Assembly: GCA_024036415.1 (NCBI GenBank)
Contig: JAMWET010003135.1
Span: forward strand, 62,001 to 126,000
DNA from: Prochilodus magdalenae
Lineage: Eukaryota > Chordata > Actinopteri > Characiformes > Prochilodontidae
Direction of reading: 5' to 3'
DNA length: 64,000 bases
The position numbers and the translations under genes are program-made. Of this stretch, positions 55,960-64,000 are shown piece after piece (within the stretch, counting starts at the first letter, position 1; the number at the start of each line of letters is the position of its first letter). Below the pieces are notes generated by a model, which saw nothing but the letters and a program-made list of their open reading frames with translations, did no database searches and was not told where the DNA came from.

Positions 55960-58900
55960 TGAACAAACCATCCAGTCTAGAACACTGCATAAAACACAGT
56001 GTAAAGCAACAAACCATCCAGTCTAGAACACTGCGTAAAACACAGTGTAAAGCAACAAACCATCCCGTCTAGAACACTGCATAAAACACAGTGTAAAACA
56101 ACAAACCATCCAGTCTAGAACACTGCGTAAAACACAGCGTAAAACAACAAACCATCCAGTCTAGAACACTGCGTAAAACACAGCGTAAAACAACAAACCA
56201 TCCAGTCTAGAACACCGCGTAAAACACAGCGTAAAACAACAAACCATCCAGTCTAGAACACCGCGTAAAACACAGCGTAAAACAACAAACCATCCAGTCT
56301 AGAACACTGCGTAAAACACAGCGTAAAACAACAAACCATCCAGTCTAGAACACTGCATAAAACACAGCGTAAAACAACAAACCATCCAGTCTAGAACACT
56401 GCGTAAAACACAGCGTAAAACAACAAACCATCCAGTCTAGAACACTGCATAAAACACAGCGTAAAACAACAAACCATCCAGTCTAGAACACTGCATAAAA
56501 TGCTGTGTAAAACAACAAACCATCCAGTCTAGAACACTGCGTAAAACACTACGTAAAGCAACAAACCATCCAGTCTAGAACACTGCGTAAAACACTACGT
56601 AAAGCAACAAACCATCCAGTCTAGAACACTGCGTAAAACACTACGTAAAGCAACAAACCATCCAGTCTAGAACACTGTGTAAAACACAGCGTAAAGCAAC
56701 AAACCATCCAGTCTAGAACACTGCGTAAAACACAGCATAAAGCAACAAACCATCCAGTCTAGAACACAGCGTAAAGCAACAAACCATCCAGTCTAAAACA
56801 CTGTGTAAAACACAGCGTAAAGCAACAAACCATCCAGTCTAGAACACTGCGTAAAACACAGTGTAAAACAACAAACCATCCAGTCTAGAACACTGCGTAA
56901 AACACTACGTAAAGCAACAAACCATCCAGTCTAGAACACTGCGTAAAACACTACGTAAAGCAACAAACCATCCAGTCTAGAACACTGCGTAAAACGCAGC
57001 ATATAACAACAAACCATCCAGTCTAGAACACTGCGTAAAACGCAGCGTAAAACAACAAACCATCCAGTCTAGAACACTGCGTTAAACACTGTGTAAAACA
57101 ACAAACCATCCAGTCTAGAACACTGCATAAAACACAGTGTAAAACAACAAACCATCCAGTCTAGAACACTGCATAAAACACAGCGTAAAACAACAAACCA
57201 TCCAGTCTAGAACACTGCGTAAAACACAGCGTAAAACAACAAACCATCCAGTCTAGAACACTGCGTAAAACGCAGCAAAAATCAACAAACCATCCAGTCT
57301 AGAACACTGCGTAAAACGCAGCATATAACAACAAACCATCCAGTCTAGAACACTGCGTAAAACGCAACATATAACAACAAACCATCCAGTCTAGAACACT
57401 GCGTAAAACGCAGCATATAACAACAAACTATCCAGTGTAGAACACTGCGTAAAACAACAAACCATCCAGTCTAGAACACTGCGTAAAGCGCAGCGTAAAA
57501 CAACAAACCATCCAGTCTAGAACACTGCGTAAAACGCAGCGTAAAACAACAAATCATCCAGTCTAGAACACTGCGTTAAACACTGTGTAAAACAACAAAC
57601 CATCCAGTCTAGAACACTGCGTTAAACACTGTGTAAAGCAACAAACCATCCAGTCTAGAACACTGCATAAAACACAGTGTAAAACAACAAACCATCCAGT
57701 CTAGAACACTGCATAAAACACAGCGTAAAACAACAAACCATCCAGTCTAGAACACTGCGTAAAACACAGCGTAAAACAACAAACCATCCAGTCTAGAACA
57801 CTGCGTAAAACACAGCGTAAAACAACAAACCATCCAGTCTAGAACACTGTGTAAAACACTACGTAAAGCAACAAACCATCCAGTCTAGAACACTGCGTAA
57901 AACACAGCGTAAAACAACAAACCATCCAGTCTAGAACACTGCGTAAAACGCAGCAAAAATCAACAAACCATCCAGTCTAGAACACTGCGTAAATCAACAA
58001 ACCATCCAGTCTAGAACACTGCGTAAAACGCAGCAAAAATCAACAAACCATCAAGTCTAGAACACTGCGTAAATCAACAAACCATCCAGTCTAGAACACT
58101 GCGTAAATCAACAAACCATCCAGTCTAGAACACTGCGTAAAACGCAGCAAAAATCAACAAACCATCAAGTCTAGAACACTGCGTAAATCAACAAACCATC
58201 AAGTCTAGAACACTGCGTAAATCAACAAACCATCCAGTCTAGAACACTGCGTAAAACACAGCGTAAAACAACAAACCATCCAGTCTAGAACACTGCGTAA
58301 AACACAGCGTAAAACAACAAACCATCCAGTCTAGAACACTGCGTAAAACGCAGCAAAAATCAACAAACCATCAAGTCTAGAACACTGCGTAAATCAACAA
58401 ACCATCAAGTCTAGAACACTGCGTAAATCAACAAACCATCCAGTCTAGAACACTGCGTAAAACACAGCGTAAAACAACAAACCATCCAGTCTAGAACACT
58501 GCGTAAAACACAGCGTAAAACAACAAACCATCAGTCTAGAACACTGCGTAAAAACACAGCGGTAAAAACAACAAACCATCCAGTCTAGAACACCTCGTAA
58601 AAAACACAGCTAAAACAACAAACCATCCAGTCTAGAAACCGCGTAAAACACAGCGTAAAACAACAACCATCCAGTCTAGAACACTGCGTAAAACACAGTG
58701 TAAAACACAACCAACTCCAGTCTAGAACACTGCGTAAAACAGGTAGCGTAAAACAACAAACCATCCAGTCTAGAACACTGCGTTAAACACTGTGTAAACA
58801 CACACCAGCCAGTCTAGAACACTGCCAAACACAGTGTAAAACCAACTAAGACATTCTAGAACACTGCGTAAAAAACACAGCGTAACAACAACCAAACCAT

Positions 58901-61900
58901 CCATGCGGTAAAAACACCAAGCTAGAACACTGCGTAAAACACAGCGTACAAACATCAACAACCATCCAGTCTAGAACACTGCGTCACAAAAACTAGAACA
59001 CTGCGTAAACAACAACAACATCCAGTCTAGAACACTGCGTTAAAACACGTGTAAAACAACAAACATCCAGAAACACTGCGTTTAGCTATATAAACACTAT
59101 CCAGCGTAGAACACTGCGTAAAACATCCAACATCCATCTATAACAATGGCGTAAACACAGCGTAAAAACAACAAACCATCCAGTCTAGAACACTGCGTAA
59201 AACGCAGCGTAAAAAACAACTCCATACCAGCAAACCATCCATCCTGTGTAGAACAACACTGCGTCTACAACACTGCGTTAAGCACTGTGTAAAACAACAA
59301 ACCATCCAGTCTAGAACATAAACACTGCGTAAACAAACGCCAGTTCCCAACACTGATAAAACACAGCGTAAAACCATCCCAGTCTAGACTGCGTAAACAC
59401 AGGGGGGGGGGGAGCGTAAAACATCCAGCATCATGCTAAAACACAACAAACCAATCCATCAGTCTAGAACACTGCGTAAAACACTAACATATAACAACAA
59501 ACCATCCAGTCTAGAACACTGCGTAAAACGCAGCGGTACAAACAACAAACCATCCAGTCTAGAACACGCGTAAAACGCAGCGTAAAACAACAAATCCAAT
59601 CCAGTCTAGAACACTGCGTCTAGAACACTGCGTAACGCAGCAAAAACAACAAACCATCAGTCTAGAAACACTGCGTCAAAAACGTCCAGTGTAAACTGCA
59701 ACAAACCATCCAGTCTAGACACACTGCGTTAAACACAGTGTTAAATCAACAAAACCATCCAGTGCTAGAACACTTGCGTAAATAAAACACAAGCGTAAAA
59801 CTGCAACAAACCATCCAGTCTAGAACACTGCATAAAACACAGCGTAAAACAAACAAACCATCCAGTCTAGAACACTGCGTAAAACACAAGACGTAAAACA
59901 AAAACAAACCCATCCAGTCTAGAACACAAAATGTGTAAACCACACTAACCCCTGCGTAAATCAACAAACCGAATCAGTCTAGAACACTGTAATCAACAAC
60001 GTCCAAATCTACACAGCGTAAAAACAGCGTACACAACACCATCAGTCTTAGAACACTGCGTAAAACACAGCGTAAAACAACAAAATCCAACAAACCATCA
60101 CAGTCTAGAAGCCACTGCGTAAAACACAGCTTCAACAACAACCATCCAGTCTAGAAACACTTGCGTAAAACGCATCCTAAACAACTAAACATCCATGCTC
60201 TAAACGCTAAAACACGCGTAAAGCAACAAACCATCCAGTCTAGAAACACTGCGTAAGTGTCAACAAAAAAAAACCATCCAGTCTAGAACACTGGCGCTAC
60301 AAATCCAGTCTAGGCAGCAAAAATCAACAAACCATCAAGTGTCTAGAACACTGCGTAAACATCAACAAACCCATCCAGTCTATGAACACTGCTAAATCAC
60401 TACGTAAATCAACAAACCATCCATCTAGAACACTGCGTAAAACACAGACGTAAATCAACAAACCATTCCAGTCTAGAACACTGCGTAAAAACACAGCGTA
60501 AAACATACAACCATCCAGTCTAGACACTGCGTAAAAACAGCATAAAGCAATAAAACTAGACCAGCGTAAAAATCCAAACAAACCATCCAGTCTAGAAACT
60601 GCGTAAAAACACTGTAAAACAACAACCATACAGTCTAGAACACAGCGTAAATCTCAGCAACAAAACATCCCAGTCTAGAACACTGCGTAAAACACAGCAT
60701 ATCACAACAAACCATCCAGTAGAAACGTAAAACAAAACCATCCAGTCTAGAAGCACTGCGTAAACACTGCAGCGTGTAAACAACAACATCGTCTAGAAGA
60801 CTGCGTTAAAACAAACAAACCATCCAGTCTAGAAACACTGCAGAAAACACAGCTGTAAAACAACAAACCATCCAGTCTAGAACACTGCTGTACGAACACA
60901 GGGGCGTAAAACAACAAACCATCCAGTCTAGAACACTGCGTAAAACACAGCGTAAAACAACAAACCATCCAGTCTAGAACACTGTCGTAAAAACACAGCG
61001 TAAAACAACAAACCATCCAGTCTAGAACACTGCGTAAACATGCGTGTAAACACACATGCGTACTGCACAAAACCGCAACATAACCATCCTCCAGTCTAGA
61101 ACACTGCGTAAAACACAGCGTAAAACAACAAACCATCCAGTCTAGAACACTGCGTAAAACGCAGCGTGTAAAACAACAAACCATCCAGTCTAGAACACTG
61201 CGTAAAACAACAAATCCACTAGAACACTGCGTAAAACGCAGACGTAAAAAACAAACCATCCAGTCTAGAACACTGTGCGTAAAAACAACAAACATCCAGT
61301 GTAACACTGCATAAACACAGTGTAGCCACAACCATCCAGTCTAGAACACATGCAAAAACACTACGTAAGCAACAAACCATCCAGTCTAGAACACTGCGTA
61401 AAACACAGCATTAAAGCAACAACCATCCAGTCTAGAAAACTGCGTAAAAACGCAGCAAAAATCAACAAACATACAGTCCAGGGTAGGGGAGAAGGGGAAC
61501 ACTGGGCGTAAAACTAGGGAGCGTACAAGCATACAAGGGGAAGATGGATCCATCCAGGTCTAGAACACTGTCGTGTAAACACTACGTAAAGCACAGTGTC
61601 CAGTCTAAAAACGATGTTGGCGTAAACAGGGAGGGAGTGAAGCAACAAACAATCCAGTACTGATACACAACACTGTGTAAAACATTAGGCATAAAGCAAC
61701 AAAACATCCAGGTCTAGAACACTGCGTAAAATGACGCAGCATAGTTGGATTGGATTGCAACAAACCATCCAGTCTAGGAACACTGTAGTTGTAAGCGTAA
61801 AACAAACAAAACCATCCAGTCTAGTCCTAGAACAGGTGTCTTGCGTCAAAAACTACAGTGTGTTTAGGGGAAACAACAATTAACTTGGTGATGTCCCGTC

Positions 61901-64000
61901 CTAGAAACACTGCGTAAAACACAGTTGTTTAACAACAAACCATTTTTCAGTCTTGATGTCCTAACACTAGCTTTAAAACTTGTTTGTATCTTAATCAGCT
62001 TTTTTATATAACATTTTGGTAACAAACCATATACAGTCTAGAACCTGTTATTTTTTGCCGTAAAACAATCTTTTAGCATTTTTGTAAATCTACGCATCGT
62101 TTCTTTTCATTTTGGTTTTTTTTTTATACGATGTAAAACATTGGTACTTGATTATTTCACTCTTTTCTTCTCTAAACACTTCTTCTTTAAAACTTTATAA
62201 GCGTAAAAACAACGCTAAACCATCCAGTCTAGAAACACTGCGTTAAACACATCTGGTAAAACACTTTACATCCACTTTGTGTCACTGCTTGTTTATTGTT
62301 TTCATTAAAAACTTGTTTTTCTACCGTTTAAAACTTTTCAATTTTTTATTTCCTCCATTTCTTATGGTCATTCAGTTTCTTCAATGTTGCGCTATTCAAC
62401 AGAACTTGCGTTGTATCAAGGACACCAGTGTTAAAAAACCTTTTCCCAAAAACAACATCAACCTATTCCCCAGCGCCTAGAACTCGTAAGAACAGCACTA
62501 TTTTTTATGTTGGTACTTTTTTGTGTTTCTCTTTCTGTGCCATAAAAAACACACTGCGTATAATAACACATCGTAAACTCCTTCAAACAAACCATCCAGT
62601 CTAGAACCACTGCGTAAAACTTCTGTTCTTTATTTTTTTAGAACAAAAACTTTTTCATCCCAGTCTAGAACACTGCGTAAAACACAGCATAAAAACAACA
62701 AACCATCAGTCTGTCTATTTTCACTTTCTAGAACAACTGCGTAAAAACATAAACAACCCAGTCCAGACTTAGAACACTGCGTAAAACGCAGCGTAAAACA
62801 ACAAACCATCCAGTCTAGAACACTGCGTTTAATAAAAAACACAATTTTTGTGTAAAACAACAAAACCATCCAGTTTAGAAACACTGCATAAAAACACATT
62901 TTCTTAAAACAACAAACCATCAGTCTAGAACACTGCGTAAAAACACGTTCTACAACACTTGTAATACACACAAAAACCATCCAGTCTAGAAACACTGCGT
63001 AAACAACAAGGCGTAAACAACAAACCATCCAGTCTAGAACACTGCGTAAAACACATCGTAAAACAACAAACCATCCAGTCTAGAACACTGCGTAAAACAC
63101 ATCGTAAAACAACAAACCATCCAGTCTAGAACACTGCGTATAACAACAAACCATCCAGTCTAGAACACTGCGTAAAACACAGCGTAAAACAACAAACCAT
63201 CCAGTCTAGAACACTGCGTAAAACACAGCGTAAAACAACAAACCATCCAGTCTAGAACACTGCGTAAAACACAGCGTAAAACAACAAACCATCCAGTCTA
63301 GAACACTGCGTAAAACACTGCGTAAAACAACAAACCATCCAGTCTAGAACACTGCGTAAAACACAGCATAAAACAACAAACCATCCAGTCTAGAACACTG
63401 CGTAAAACACTGCGTAAAACAACAAACCATCCAGTCTAGAACACTGCGTAAAACACTGTGTAAAACAACAAACCATCCAGTCTAGAACACTGCGTAAAAC
63501 ACTGTGTAAAACAACAAACCATCCAGTCTAGAACACTACATAAAACACAGCGTAAAACAACAAACCCTCCAGTCTAGAACACTGCATAAAACAACGAACC
63601 ATCCAGTCTAGAACACTGCGTTAAACACTACGTAAAACAACAAACCATCCAGTCTAGAACACTGCGTAAAACACAGCGTAAAACAACAAGCCATCCAGTC
63701 TAGAACACTGCATAAAACAACGAACCATCCAGTCTAGAACACTGCGTAAAACACAGCGTAAAACAACAAAGCATCCAGTCTAGAACACTGCATAAAACAC
63801 AGCGTAAAACAACAAACCATCCAGTGTAGAACACTGTGTAAAACACAGCGTAAAACAACAAACCATCCAGTCTAGAACACTGCGTAAAACACAGCGTAAA
63901 ACAACAAACCATCCAGTCTAGAACACTGCGTAAAACACAGCGTAAAACAACAAACCATCCAGTCTAGAACACTGCATAATACACAGCGTAACACAACAAA
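55960..64000. repeat. 46-bp satellite, second type, running off the window end
   Basis: Period 46 bp: acaacaaaccatccagtcta then gaacactgcgtaaaacacag cgtaaa. Nearly every unit carries an XbaI-type TCTAGA. Variants: gcataa, cactacgt, cgcagcaaaaatc and cgcagcatat in the last third, and a 30-bp short unit (gcgtaaatcaacaaacc, about 57985-58440) lacking the second cgtaa box. At least 8 kb and about 170 units. From about 58530 to 63000 the units are broken by many small indels; on either side they are clean. Minus-strand frames rich in Cys/Phe/Leu (SRLDGLLF, LDWMVCCFT) are products of the repeat. Confidence 0.95.

Noticed and set aside
60747..61331. 194-residue Cys/Phe-rich minus-strand open frame, and similar ones at 62630-63028, 60324-60629 and 63700-63912
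   Set aside because: They are translations of the 46-bp satellite (SRLDGLLF, LDWMVCCFT repeating); frames survive only by the repeat's lack of stops.
55960..64000. Regular repeat with short unit as a possible CRISPR array
   Set aside because: The 46-bp units are directly contiguous with no unique spacers, and the context is a vertebrate genome.

Overview
The window is vertebrate nuclear DNA, most likely from a teleost fish and probably an otophysan (characin, catfish or relative). The genes are split by GT-AG introns, their products match vertebrate proteins along most of their length, and the spacers carry fish-type repeats: Tc1-like transposons, tRNA-derived SINEs, MITEs and a palindromic element I associate with otophysan genomes. 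The taxon is an inference from repeat types and no species is claimed.

Three genes can be supported, all in the left 37 kb. (1) The last two coding exons of a RIM-family synaptic active-zone gene, best called RIMS2 (+, 444-2470), with a 3' UTR to about 4.33 kb. (2) A complete DCSTAMP gene (+, 13775-17029, three coding exons, 462 codons), a multi-pass membrane protein of macrophage/osteoclast cell fusion. (3) A complete LRP12 gene (-, 35859 down to 21492, eight coding exons, 874 codons), a CUB/LDL-receptor class A single-pass receptor. All splice phases agree when the exons are joined. The order RIMS2(+), DCSTAMP(+), LRP12(-) matches human 8q22.3, except that DPYS, which lies between DCSTAMP and LRP12 in human, is absent from the 4.5 kb available here.

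Layout: 0-4.3 kb RIMS2 3' end; 4.3-13.7 kb intergenic with decayed transposons, a 60-bp minisatellite (6.2-7.7 kb) and a LINE fragment; 13.8-17.0 kb DCSTAMP, with a 513-bp Tc1-type MITE in intron 1; 17-21.5 kb convergent spacer with an inverted Tc1 relic and the likely LRP12 3' UTR; 21.5-35.9 kb LRP12, with a 37-bp minisatellite 75 bp past the exon 3 donor; 36.1-37 kb CpG-richer probable LRP12 promoter; 37-64 kb gene-free and repeat-dominated.

The gene-free right part holds a pyrimidine-rich block and then a purine-rich block, a 5.6-kb satellite built from 8- and 10-bp modules with about 780-bp higher-order duplication (43.6-49.2 kb), a 42-bp and a 46-bp minisatellite, and a second, unrelated 46-bp satellite that starts at 55.96 kb and runs off the window. 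The middle of that last array (about 58.5-63.0 kb) is full of random-looking indels and may be a poorly resolved consensus. I found no prokaryotic system, CRISPR array, rRNA or functional tRNA. The most unusual material is the tandem-repeat architecture, not a new protein system.
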